Source: Candidatus Marsarchaeota archaeon
GTDB taxonomy: Archaea; Micrarchaeota; Micrarchaeia; Micrarchaeales; Micrarchaeaceae
DNA length: 64,000 bases
Direction of reading: 5' to 3'
NCBI GenBank assembly: GCA_023473665.1
Contig: JAMCYM010000003.1
Coordinates: 1-64,000, forward strand
A model generated the notes under the pieces. That model made no database searches and was not told where the DNA came from. It was given only the letters and a program-made list of their open reading frames with translations. Within the stretch, counting starts at the first letter, position 1, and every line of letters starts with the position of its first letter. A program made the position numbers and the translations under genes. This document shows positions 7,581 to 16,028 of the stretch, in pieces.

Positions 7581-8204
7581 ATGGCCATCGAAAGAAAATT
7601 CATCGACGACGCGGTAATAAAGCTTAACATATCGAAGTTCCTCTCGAGAAACCTCTCGAAGGCGGGCTTCTCGCGCGTCGAGATACAGAAGACGCCCGTA
7701 CTGACGCGCATAACTGTGTATGTGCTCAATCCCGGCAGGGTCATAGGCAGGGCCGGCAAGACGATTGACGAGCTCACCGAAACCATACGCTCCAAGTTTG
7801 ACGTCAACAATCCGCAGATAAGCGTTGTGGAAGTCGGCAACAAGATGCTCGAGCCGCTGCTTGTCGCAAAAGACATAACGTTCAAGCTAGAGCGCTCTAT
7901 AAACCCCAGGAAGATCCTACAGTCGACGCTCAAGGTCATAATGGAGAATGGGGCACTGGGTGCAGAGATAATAATGAACGGCAAGCTGGCAGCGAAGGGA
8001 GCACGCGCCAGGTCAATACGGAAGAGCGTGGGCTACATACCGAAAGCGGGCGACGTCACATCGCTGGTACATGTGGGCGTTGCTACAGCCTATCCGAAAT
8101 ACGGCGCAATTGGCGTGATAGTAAGAATAGTGCCGCCAGGCACGAAGTTCCCAGACAGGGAAATAAAGGCCGTTGAAATACCAAAGGCAATACTGAACAG
8201 CTGA
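7581..8204 (+). CDS. rps3: Small subunit ribosomal protein uS3
   Basis: This 207-residue uS3 has the KH domain with GRVIGRAGKTIDELTETI (GxxG loop) near residues 52-70 and the archaeal C-terminal domain with GARARSIRKSVGYIPKAGD. uS3 lines the mRNA entry channel. ATG 7581 is preceded by AGGTGAATAG, a good ribosome-binding site. It is the last ribosomal gene here: uL29, eIF1/SUI1 and the rest of the usual S10/spc order do not follow. Confidence 0.95.
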   Translation: MAIERKFIDDAVIKLNISKFLSRNLSKAGFSRVEIQKTPVLTRITVYVLNPGRVIGRAGKTIDELTETIRSKFDVNNPQISVVEVGNKMLEPLLVAKDITFKLERSINPRKILQSTLKVIMENGALGAEIIMNGKLAAKGARARSIRKSVGYIPKAGDVTSLVHVGVATAYPKYGAIGVIVRIVPPGTKFPDREIKAVEIPKAILNS

Positions 8205-8288
8205 ATGCGGTTTGGCTAGCGAAACGTGCGGAAAGGTTTTTAGCATAGGCTTCGCAAAAGGGAAGAAGCAGCGCAACGGAACGATTGC

Positions 8289-11200
8289 ATGGGCTACATA
8301 ATACTTACTGCATTGATCGCCTTCATAACTATGTTCGTGCCTGGCGAGCTTCTCGCCCTGGCACTGCTCCGCAAAACCAAGTTATCCTTCTTCGAGATTT
8401 CTGTCATAGGATTCATATTCGGCCTCATAGCGCCAGCGAGCGCCACCTGGATAGAGTCATACTTCATGAATGCAGTGCACGCGTTCACGTTCTCGCTACC
8501 TCTCTTCGAAGCCAATGCCATTATACTTGCAATAGTAGGCTTGGCGCTCTGCATACAGCAGGGTGCCTTCGACGGCCTGTTCGCTGTGCTGGGCAGTAAG
8601 CGCAAGGAGGTTGTAGCCGCAGAAAGGGCCGAGATAGCGTCTCTTGAGAAGGAGGCAAAGATGACTATCACTCAATTGCGCGAAGAGCTATCCCAATACG
8701 AGGCTGCAAGGTCGGTGATATCGCGGCACCAGGCAGAGGAGGGCGATATGCGCAGGCGGCATGAGGGAGAAATGAGCGGCATCAACCTCAACCCTAACGA
8801 GCGCGCCCACATATCCAGGCTTCACTCTGAGGAGGAAGAGCGCCTGATGCGCGACCACGAACAGGAGGAGCGCCTGCTGCTGTCCAAGCTTAAGAGCGGC
8901 ACCACACAGGCAACGCGCCATCGCGGCGTTTGGCTCGGCGCAAATTGGGTGTGGCTGGTTCTGCTCACGATAATGCTGCTCACGTTTGCAACGCGCATGC
9001 TTAGCGTCAGCATAACCCCACAGTTCTTCGAGTTCGATCCGTACTTCGACATGCTTAGCGCAGAGTCAATACTGACATTCGGCTATCAGGTGCTGTTCTC
9101 GCCAAGCGCCTGGCCGACCATAGCTGCAGGCACTGTGATGCGCATACAGCCCATAGTGCCCTACCTAGAGGCTTACTGGTACTCGCTGGCCAACTCCCTT
9201 GGCCCGCACTATGCAACGTTCAGCACCTCGCTGATGAGCTATGTAGGCGGGATTTACGCCCCTATAACTGCAGCATTACTCGTCTTTGTCGTGTTCATGC
9301 TGCTCTACCACGAGTACGGAAAGTACATCGGCCTCATAGGCGCATCGCTTGCAGCTACCATGCCTGTGCTGTTCACCACGTTCGTATCAGGAGAGCAGCT
9401 TCTCGAACCTTGGGGTATATTCACGCTTTTCTTCTTCTTCGCGGCATACATGCTTGCAGTCAAGGACATGAAGAGCACAAGGCTAGCCATACTGGCCGGT
9501 GTAGCATTCGCCTCAACGTTCCTCGGCGCCCACTACTACACAGTAGATGCCGGGGTTCTCGCCATTTACATACTTATACAAGGCATAATAAGCGCGTTCA
9601 GGAATGACCTGAATCGCGATTTCTTCAAGATGAACATAATAGTTATAATCGTGATATCGCTTTTCCTGATCGCGTATCACCCATACCACGCCACGCTCTC
9701 TGGTCGCATACCAAACCTTCTTGGCATGCCTATCACTGTAGGCCTGCCCATAGCTGCGCTCATAATCGTAGCGATATTCGAATATGTGCCGAAGGCGCTC
9801 AAGAAGTACAACATGCTGTTCAAGAAGCTTAACTTTACTGAGTATCTTATCTGGTTCGTATTCCTGCTTGTAGTCGTGGCAGCATTGACATTTGCTACGC
9901 CTGTAGGCAATCCAATAAAAGCATACCTTAACCTAAGCACAAAGTTCACGACGCCTTCGTCTGCGCTCTTCATGACTGTTGAGGAGTACATACCGACAGG
10001 TCCGCTGTACAACTTCGGATCCAGCGGCTTAGGGTTGCTAGGTTCAAGTATCGGTGGGGTGCCGATAGTGCTGTGGCTGGTTTGCCTGATCTCGATATTC
10101 TTCATTTTCCTGTCTATAGGAATAAGGAACAGCAAGACAGGTATACTCTATGTGGCCATAGCCTTGCCATTGATGCTTGCAGGATTCTCAGAAGTAAAGT
10201 ATCTTCCCCACTTCGGGGTAGCGCTGATCATGCTTTTCGGCATAATGCTCGGCGAAATCTATTTCATGGTCAAGTCAGACTACTACAAGGGCCTGAAGAA
10301 CCGGGACCGCGTACTCATGGTATCTGCCGCTTTGGGCCTCGTATCACTGCTCATAAGCTTCTCCCTGTCGACGACTGCAGCGCTTTACGCCATAGCATTC
10401 ATATTCATAGTGCTGCTGTTGCTGCTTCTTTATTTCAGCCAGGCGCTTGGCAAATCTATGTGGAAGCAGGACGAAGTCACAGCCGACTCTATGCATATGA
10501 ATTTCATAATGGTCCTGGTCTTTACTGCAGGCCTGTTCATGATATCAAGCCTGTTTGCATTCGTCTACCTGTTCATACTGCTAGTCACCCACAAGATGGA
10601 CACACAAAAGCGCAAGCTCTGGGGGCTCATAGTTCTGCTGCTAGTGATAGAGATAGCTGCAATATTCGTCAACCATTCACCTATAATGGGCGAAAGCACT
10701 TCCATACTTTCAGCTTTCTCTGCCGCTGCTCTTCACGCCTCCAGCCCAACCACCGCCTGCAATACGCTCGCTTCGACGAGCAGCATAGGCTACGACCTGT
10801 ACTGCAATGTGGTTCCGCAATACTGGCTTGAAGCTACCGCTTGGATGCGCCAGAACCTCGGCCCCTATGCCCCAAGGGTGCTCTCATGGTGGGACTATGG
10901 CGACTGGATCAACTGGTTTGGCAATACCAATGCGGTGCTCAGGGGCGACAACGCTAATGCGCTTGAGGATTATGCCACAGCAGCCAGTTTCGTTCTTGGT
11001 ACAAACGACAGCTTCGGCCCGTCCGTACTGGCCAACATGATGAACACCAACCAGACGAAGTATGTGCTGTTCGACAACCAGCTCATATCGAAGTGGCAGG
11101 CGCTCGACTTCCTAGCATGCGTCGACGTGAACCAGACATCTAGGGCATACGCGATAGCACAGGGACGCCTGCAGAGCCCGCCCCAGCCGTATGTGCTCGG

Positions 11201-11768
11201 CAACTCTCCATGCGAGCTCAGCCACGATCCAGCGTACACGCTCGTGCCATTGGATGCGCTGATCGGAGCAAACACATCGTCGCTGAACTTCTACTGCTCG
11301 ATATCAAACTCGACAAGCACCTATATCAAGTCTTACGAGGTGCAGGGCAATTCGCTATCTAACACAAGCGTTTGCGTAAGCACGATTCCGACATCGACCG
11401 GAGCGGCGCAGCTCTACACGTCTACCGGCGCGAAAATGAATGCAATGATACCTTTGAGCTATTACGTAGGCGTAATACCCATCCAAGGCACAGACTTCGT
11501 AGAATACCCGACAATATACCTCCCGAACGGGCCGAACGGCACCATAACCGACGCACCGTCCAAGTTCTACACCTCAAACTACTACAGGGGCTTCTTCCTT
11601 GGCGAGCTTCCAGGATTCACAGAGGTATACCCAAGCAACGCTACGGGCATAAACTACATCAACGGCACGTACCCGATACGCATATTTGAGCTTAACAACT
11701 TCACAGGCACGCTGCCTGCTGTGCCGAGCAAGCCCTCGTGGGTGCACAACAACTACACCATGCCGTAG
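8289..11768 (+). CDS. aglB: Oligosaccharyltransferase AglB/STT3 with extra N-terminal membrane and coiled-coil region
   Basis: This 1159-residue membrane enzyme transfers lipid-linked glycans to Asn in N-x-S/T sequons outside the membrane. The catalytic core begins around residue 230. EFDPYFDML near residues 248-256 corresponds to the first external loop acidic motif, and WWDYG at 867-871 is the STT3 signature. About 13 hydrophobic segments lie between. Unusually, the first ~110 residues form separate membrane helices, followed by a charged His/Glu/Arg-rich coiled coil at about 115-205 (RHQAEEGDMRRRHEGEM). The C-terminal third is soluble. It follows uS3 by 84 nt, with its own weak AT-rich region. 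Confidence 0.9.
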   Translation: MGYIILTALIAFITMFVPGELLALALLRKTKLSFFEISVIGFIFGLIAPASATWIESYFMNAVHAFTFSLPLFEANAIILAIVGLALCIQQGAFDGLFAVLGSKRKEVVAAERAEIASLEKEAKMTITQLREELSQYEAARSVISRHQAEEGDMRRRHEGEMSGINLNPNERAHISRLHSEEEERLMRDHEQEERLLLSKLKSGTTQATRHRGVWLGANWVWLVLLTIMLLTFATRMLSVSITPQFFEFDPYFDMLSAESILTFGYQVLFSPSAWPTIAAGTVMRIQPIVPYLEAYWYSLANSLGPHYATFSTSLMSYVGGIYAPITAALLVFVVFMLLYHEYGKYIGLIGASLAATMPVLFTTFVSGEQLLEPWGIFTLFFFFAAYMLAVKDMKSTRLAILAGVAFASTFLGAHYYTVDAGVLAIYILIQGIISAFRNDLNRDFFKMNIIVIIVISLFLIAYHPYHATLSGRIPNLLGMPITVGLPIAALIIVAIFEYVPKALKKYNMLFKKLNFTEYLIWFVFLLVVVAALTFATPVGNPIKAYLNLSTKFTTPSSALFMTVEEYIPTGPLYNFGSSGLGLLGSSIGGVPIVLWLVCLISIFFIFLSIGIRNSKTGILYVAIALPLMLAGFSEVKYLPHFGVALIMLFGIMLGEIYFMVKSDYYKGLKNRDRVLMVSAALGLVSLLISFSLSTTAALYAIAFIFIVLLLLLLYFSQALGKSMWKQDEVTADSMHMNFIMVLVFTAGLFMISSLFAFVYLFILLVTHKMDTQKRKLWGLIVLLLVIEIAAIFVNHSPIMGESTSILSAFSAAALHASSPTTACNTLASTSSIGYDLYCNVVPQYWLEATAWMRQNLGPYAPRVLSWWDYGDWINWFGNTNAVLRGDNANALEDYATAASFVLGTNDSFGPSVLANMMNTNQTKYVLFDNQLISKWQALDFLACVDVNQTSRAYAIAQGRLQSPPQPYVLGNSPCELSHDPAYTLVPLDALIGANTSSLNFYCSISNSTSTYIKSYEVQGNSLSNTSVCVSTIPTSTGAAQLYTSTGAKMNAMIPLSYYVGVIPIQGTDFVEYPTIYLPNGPNGTITDAPSKFYTSNYYRGFFLGELPGFTEVYPSNATGINYINGTYPIRIFELNNFTGTLPAVPSKPSWVHNNYTMP

Positions 11769-11805
11769 CCTATTAATTCCTTTCCGAGACAAATACTCCT
11801 TGCAT

Positions 11806-11880
11806 GGGCTTGTAGCTCAGCCTGGTCAGAGCGGCGGTCTTATAAGCCGTAGGTCGTGAGTTCAAATCTCACCAGGCCCA
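11806..11880 (+). tRNA. tRNA-Ile (TAT anticodon)
   Basis: The plus strand folds with acceptor GGGCTTG/CAGGCCC, D stem GCTC/GAGC, T arm GTGAG-TTCAAAT-CTCAC and discriminator A. The anticodon loop is C-T-TAT-A-A, giving UAU, which reads AUA. The body closely resembles tRNA-Ile(GAU) of archaea. The anticodon stem has wobble pairs at both ends (G27-U43, U31-G39). A TATA-like CCTATTAATTCC lies at 11769-11780. Most archaea instead read AUA with a CAU tRNA carrying agmatidine. Confidence 0.9.
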
Positions 11881-11911
11881 TCAATTAGCGTGCAAAACGG
11901 CCTCGAGCTTC

Positions 11912-13066
11912 TTACCCATTGCCCTTCTCCATGCTATGGCCGGAATGCGGTTCCTCGCCCTGCTTTTTTGCGTCTTTGAACAGAAGCTTGTAGCTTACGC
12001 CGCTCAAAAGCTGGAATATGCCGCCGATGAATATCGGTACGGGCAATGCATAGTCCATCAGGTAGCCGCTTGCCCCGGAACTTAGCTGCGCTGCCCTTGA
12101 GGCTATGCCCTGCACGCTTGTCGCAGCTCCATAATCCTCTGTATCTATGCCCCTTACATTGACAGAAGTCCTGCTCGGGCTTCCGAAACCGGCTATTATC
12201 GCCCTAGCGACATACACCAATGCTACAATGACAAGCGCAGGCGATATTGCCATTAGAAAGAGCAGCAGGCCGCTGAGCATCCTAGTATAAGAAGATATGT
12301 TGAGTGCGTTGAACTTGTGCGCTATGGCCGAAGATACGTATGAACCGGATGCAGTAGCGATGTATACAACGCTGAATATTATGCCTATCTCGAGGGGGCT
12401 GGCCCCGTAAGAGAGTTTAAACCACAAGGGCAGCAGGGGCATCACAAGGCCCATTCCCACGCCGCCCAATGAGTTTGCAACAATCATCCTCAGAGAGTAT
12501 TTTATGCTGCTCTTTTTCATGATCTTTGTAGTCTTGGCAGGCCTTTGGGCGTCGTGTAGCATCATCAAGAATATAACTGAAACGCCAAGAAGCGCCGCTG
12601 CAATGACGAACAGGTACCTATATGCGCTGAGCAATCCCACATATAAGCTCAATGGTGAAACCAGACTGAAGATTATGCTTCCTCCAACGGCTGCTGCCGA
12701 AGCCGTCATTGTCAATAATGAATACTTCCTGACCCTTTCCTTTCCTTCTTTATAGTTGTTGGCAACAAACGCATTTGTTCCAGGAGAAAATGCTCCTCGC
12801 ATGCCTCCAGCGCTTCCACTCAACCCAGCTATTATCATACCAGCAATTATGTATGCAACTGAGGATGATACGGCTATGATAAGCGCCCCTGCAAATGCAA
12901 ACGTCTCAGCAATTACGAGCTCTGCCCTGTAGCCCTTCCTGTCCCCTATAATGCCAAGAAGCATCGTGAGGAAGACCATGAAGAGCATTGTAGTTGCGGC
13001 TACAAGGCCCACCTCTATTATGCTTATGTGCAGCGCAGTGAGATAAAGCGAAAAGGCAAGGCTCAT
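11912..13066 (-). CDS. Major facilitator superfamily transporter
   Basis: This protein of at least 384 residues has about 11 hydrophobic helices in two halves. The loop GIIGDRKGYRAELVIAE after helix 2 matches the MFS GxxxDRxGRR motif, and the central loop (DAQRPAKTTKIMKKSSIKYS) separates the halves. The substrate is unknown. ATG 13066 falls in the middle of helix 1: the same frame stays open upstream to about 13156 and reads KYLLYSRAFRSIALIYM, very like a normal MFS N terminus, but contains no ATG, GTG or TTG. The real start may be a near-cognate codon. It ends 32 nt after the tRNA-Ile gene, convergently. Confidence 0.85.
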   Translation of the reverse strand: MSLAFSLYLTALHISIIEVGLVAATTMLFMVFLTMLLGIIGDRKGYRAELVIAETFAFAGALIIAVSSSVAYIIAGMIIAGLSGSAGGMRGAFSPGTNAFVANNYKEGKERVRKYSLLTMTASAAAVGGSIIFSLVSPLSLYVGLLSAYRYLFVIAAALLGVSVIFLMMLHDAQRPAKTTKIMKKSSIKYSLRMIVANSLGGVGMGLVMPLLPLWFKLSYGASPLEIGIIFSVVYIATASGSYVSSAIAHKFNALNISSYTRMLSGLLLFLMAISPALVIVALVYVARAIIAGFGSPSRTSVNVRGIDTEDYGAATSVQGIASRAAQLSSGASGYLMDYALPVPIFIGGIFQLLSGVSYKLLFKDAKKQGEEPHSGHSMEKGNG

Positions 13067-13248
13067 GTATATCAGGGCTATGCTTCTGAATGCCCTTGAG
13101 TAAAGCAGGTACTTGAACCGTCCATCTACATTATCTTTGATTATACAATCAGCTCGTCACTATACGATTTGCATTAATACGCGCCAAGCCTATTTAATAA
13201 CTGCAATTGCGTGCTAATCTTTCAAGCATTGCGCCCTGCCGCAACTCC

Positions 13249-13255
13249 TATATAG
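13249..13255 (+). promoter_or_regulatory. TATA box for the HIT gene
   Basis: TATATAG, preceded by AACTCC, lies about 30 nt before the GTG start of the HIT-family gene at 13284, with GGTTAGGTGG just upstream of the start as a possible ribosome-binding site. Confidence 0.45.
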
Positions 13256-13283
13256 ATTGCCATGAAAAGAGCTTTGTGGTTAG

Positions 13284-13676
13284 GTGGAATGCACATTCTG
13301 CAAACTAAAGGACGACAACAGCAAGATAATTGCGGAAGACAAGCTGTGCTATGCAGTATTTGACAAGTACCCTATAGAACGCGGCCACATGCTCGTCATA
13401 TCAAAGGAGCATTATCAAGACCTGCTTTCAACGCCCAATGAAGTTATATCCGGCATGTCATTGATGGCCGTAAAGCTCGGACGCATGCTAAGGGATCGCC
13501 TTGGGGCAGACGGCGTACAGATAAGCACCAATGTGGGGGATACGGCAGGCCAGCTCATAATGCACGTCCATATCCATGTCATACCTAGGTATGCCGGAAA
13601 GCCCAACAATTTTTCAAAGCGTGGCATGCTCTCCCAAACAGAGCAGGAAACGCTCAAAAAGCTCCTCGCCAATTAA
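13284..13676 (+). CDS. HIT-family nucleotide-binding protein
   Basis: This 130-residue protein has the histidine triad HVHIHVIPR near residues 93-101, the active site of HIT hydrolases acting on AMP-N or dinucleoside polyphosphates. The N-terminal C-x2-C (residues 3 and 6) is the zinc half-site seen in Hint-like members. The middle ERGHMLVISKEHYQDLL is a family block. Length is typical for a one-domain HIT protein. Start is GTG 13284 (GTG GAA TGC). Taw1 follows after 14 nt, suggesting one operon, though no functional link is known. Confidence 0.93.
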   Translation: MECTFCKLKDDNSKIIAEDKLCYAVFDKYPIERGHMLVISKEHYQDLLSTPNEVISGMSLMAVKLGRMLRDRLGADGVQISTNVGDTAGQLIMHVHIHVIPRYAGKPNNFSKRGMLSQTEQETLKKLLAN

Positions 13677-13690
13677 AAATAGGTCGTCGC

Positions 13691-14683
13691 ATGCCCGGGA
13701 TTCCAGAAGCGCTTAAATCAAGGATGCAGAAGCAAGGCTACCACTTTGCAGGCAGGCATTCTGCCGTGAAGATATGCGAATACACGTCAAAGGGCATGCG
13801 TGGCGGAATCCTGTGCTACAAGCACGCTTTCTACGGGATAGAGAGCTGGAGATGCATGCAGGCAACGCCAGCCATAGGCTGCGACCTCGGATGCAGGTTC
13901 TGCTGGCGCATCATACCAGAGGAAATGGGGATAAACTGGAATGAGCTCAATGCAGTTGACAGCTGGGACGATCCCGAATTTATAGTCGACAAGATGATTG
14001 AGGAGCAGCGCAGGATAGTGAGCGGCTACAGATCCATGGCAGATACCCCGCTCAAGCAGAAGCGCTGGGAAGAGGCCAATGCGCCAAAGCACGTGGCGAT
14101 AAGCCTTACGGGAGAACCTACCTTCTATCCGAAGCTCAGCGCCCTCATTGCTGCATTCCACAGGCGTGGCATAAGCACGTTCCTTGTAACAAACGGAACG
14201 CTTCCCGAAGCGATAGCGAAACTGGACCCGTTGCCGACGCAGCTCTACATATCATTGCAGGCACCGGACGAGCAAAGCTACGACAACGTGGTCAGGCCAA
14301 AGATAAAGAACACATGGGAGCGCTTCACAGAATCGCTGCGCATGCTTGGCAACCTAAAGACAAGGACCGTGCTGCGCATGACGCTTGTGAAGGGCCTGAA
14401 CATGCATAATCCCGAGGGCTATGCCAGCCTGATAGGCATGGCCAAGCCAAATTATGTAGAGGTGAAGGGCTTCTCGTTCGTAGGCGGCTCAAGGGGCCCA
14501 GCACGCGGCCTGTCTTTGCAGAGCATGCCTACGCATACCGAGATCAAGGAGTTTGCGGCGCGCTTGTCTTCGCTTACAGGCTATGCCTATACAGCGGAGC
14601 ACATGCCTAGCCGGGTTGTGCTCCTGTCCCGCGACGAAGAATCCGCGAAAAATAGAATAATAGACTTTACGGCTATCCGCTAG
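13691..14683 (+). CDS. taw1: 4-demethylwyosine synthase Taw1 (TYW1)
   Basis: This 330-residue radical SAM enzyme makes the tricyclic 4-demethylwyosine from m1G37 of tRNA-Phe and pyruvate. The radical SAM cluster C-x3-C-x2-C is visible as CDLGCRFCWR near residues 64-73, and a second conserved Cys set is present upstream (KICEYTSK, GGILCYKHAFYG, WRCMQATPA), consistent with the auxiliary cluster. SLTGEPTFYPKL and TNGTLPEAI are SAM-binding blocks; VKGFSFVGGSRGPARGL is near the end. Length is right for archaeal Taw1. Its 3' end overlaps the convergent RNase P gene by 11 nt. Confidence 0.92.
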   Translation: MPGIPEALKSRMQKQGYHFAGRHSAVKICEYTSKGMRGGILCYKHAFYGIESWRCMQATPAIGCDLGCRFCWRIIPEEMGINWNELNAVDSWDDPEFIVDKMIEEQRRIVSGYRSMADTPLKQKRWEEANAPKHVAISLTGEPTFYPKLSALIAAFHRRGISTFLVTNGTLPEAIAKLDPLPTQLYISLQAPDEQSYDNVVRPKIKNTWERFTESLRMLGNLKTRTVLRMTLVKGLNMHNPEGYASLIGMAKPNYVEVKGFSFVGGSRGPARGLSLQSMPTHTEIKEFAARLSSLTGYAYTAEHMPSRVVLLSRDEESAKNRIIDFTAIR

Positions 14684-15020
14684 CCCGAAGTTTCAAGTTT
14701 TTACCCTTCTGCCGTTTATAAACTATATGCTTCTCAGTGCCGCACACCATGCACTTGTAGGCTGCATAGCCCTTGCTGCTGGCGAGCACCACGCTGGCGG
14801 TGAGCCCTGGTACTAACACGGAGTTGCATTTGCTGCACAATACGTTGCGCATATCCCTGCCTAGGCCTATCCTGTAATGCGCGCTTATGCTGCGCAGCAA
14901 CACGACATACTCGCGCGAAAGTTCCGGCCTGTCGCGCAGATTCCTCCTTGCCAAGTCGAAAAGTATGGATATGCGCTGCCGCGCTATCTCCTTCACGAGA
15001 GCCTTCGAAGAACCCTTCAC
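14673..15020 (-). CDS. rnp4: Ribonuclease P protein component 4 (Rpp21/Rpr2)
   Basis: This 115-residue protein contains a helical N terminus (AKQRISILFDLARRNL-like) and a zinc ribbon with CSKC near residue 62 and CMVCGTEKHIVYK near 90, matching archaeal Rpp21, which binds the specificity domain of RNase P RNA with Rpp29. Length is typical. It is the last gene of a probable operon starting with PCNA, 12 nt after the DJ-1-like gene. Confidence 0.85.
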   Translation of the reverse strand: MKGSSKALVKEIARQRISILFDLARRNLRDRPELSREYVVLLRSISAHYRIGLGRDMRNVLCSKCNSVLVPGLTASVVLASSKGYAAYKCMVCGTEKHIVYKRQKGKNLKLRASG

Positions 15021-15032
15021 ATGACCATGCCC

Positions 15033-15554
15033 TTACTTTACCCCTATGCGCGAGAGCATCTCATCCATGCCGCGCTCGACTCCAGAGCCGTTCCTTATGG
15101 TTATTATGTTGCTGGCGAACTCTACCTCGTTCTCTGTCGGAACGCCATGGAACAGCACGACCAGTCTCTTCGTTTCTTCGTCAGATGGCGTTGATATTCC
15201 CTTGCCCTTTATGATGTTGGCTCTCGCCACTATCTTCACTGAGTTGTCTATTGCTGCTATGTATTTCTTTGCAGCGTCGAACTGCATCATCAGGTCGAGA
15301 AGGGGTCTGAACTCGTACAGCTTGTAGGAGTCTATGCCCGCCCCATCCACGAGCACTATGCCATCATAGTCCTGGGCCGACACCATGCCGGTGTTTATGT
15401 CCGGCTTGACCGTTTCGCCGTGCCTGCCTATGCACGTACCCTTGCTGTAGCTCGTTATCTTGTACGGCACCCTCCATCTGTCGAAAAAGAGCTTCACCAT
15501 ATTCAATGTCTCGTCCCTGAAGTCCTTCGGCGGCAGGAATACCAGAAACGTCAT
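15033..15554 (-). CDS. DJ-1/PfpI-superfamily protein with the nucleophile Cys replaced by Asp
   Basis: This 173-residue protein follows the DJ-1/PfpI fold pattern: an N-terminal strand and FRDE acid (residues 12-15), GRHGETVKPD, the YDGIVLVDGAGID strand-loop, LLDLMMQF, then IAAIDNSVKIVARANIIKGKGIST. The elbow usually reads AA(I/V)CHG with the catalytic Cys; here Asp takes its place, and no Cys is nearby. It is therefore unlikely to be a standard deglycase or protease, and function is unknown. It lies between the threonyl editing domain and RNase P component 4 in the PCNA operon. Confidence 0.72.
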   Translation of the reverse strand: MTFLVFLPPKDFRDETLNMVKLFFDRWRVPYKITSYSKGTCIGRHGETVKPDINTGMVSAQDYDGIVLVDGAGIDSYKLYEFRPLLDLMMQFDAAKKYIAAIDNSVKIVARANIIKGKGISTPSDEETKRLVVLFHGVPTENEVEFASNIITIRNGSGVERGMDEMLSRIGVK

Positions 15555-15597
15555 TCTATCACCAATAGTTGCCAGGCAAAATATTTAAGCAATGCAG

Positions 15598-16020
15598 TTA
15601 TATGATGCGCGAGATCCTTGCCAGCTTGTGGCCCTTGGCCTTCAGCTCTATCTCGTAGAACCTGCCGAATGAGAGCGTCTGTACTGCGAATTTCCTGTCA
15701 ACGAGCCTGCTGCCAAGCATGCCGAGCATCTTCTGCGCGGCCTGCGGGCTGGAGAGTTCGCCGAACATGTGCGCAAATGGGTTCAATACAACAGAATACA
15801 CGCCCAGCTGTGCGGCTATCGACTGTATTTCATTCACCGCTCTGTCAACAGTGTCAACCATCTTTGGCTCATCAGATTTCTCGAAGCTCACGAAGATCAG
15901 CAGGGCCTCTCCGCTCTCTATGGGTTTGCCCTCCTCAAGAAGAGATGACCTGCCGCCTTCTGTAGGAATCGCCTTGAACCGTTCGACGTGCCAGCACATG
16001 AATCGCACGCCACTCACCAT
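15598..16020 (-). CDS. Stand-alone archaeal threonyl-tRNA synthetase editing domain
   Basis: This 140-residue protein matches the N-terminal editing domain of archaeal ThrRS (a DTD-like fold) that hydrolyses Ser-tRNA(Thr). The C-terminal GRFYEIELKAKGHKLARISR mirrors the family [20 protein letters not shown], and VVLNPFAHMFGELSSPQAA mirrors VVYPYAHLSSDLASPEKA. EALLIFVSFEKSDE is the central strand block. No catalytic, anticodon-binding or class II motif is attached, so it is a free editing factor. It sits 8 nt after PCNA. A ThrRS lacking this domain would be expected elsewhere in the genome. Confidence 0.82.
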   Translation of the reverse strand: MVSGVRFMCWHVERFKAIPTEGGRSSLLEEGKPIESGEALLIFVSFEKSDEPKMVDTVDRAVNEIQSIAAQLGVYSVVLNPFAHMFGELSSPQAAQKMLGMLGSRLVDRKFAVQTLSFGRFYEIELKAKGHKLARISRII

Positions 16021-16028
16021 ACTAATGC

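Noticed and set aside
10073-10831. 252-codon frame inside aglB, another frame
   Set aside because: It lies entirely within the AglB core; composition is like a shadow, with many His and Arg.
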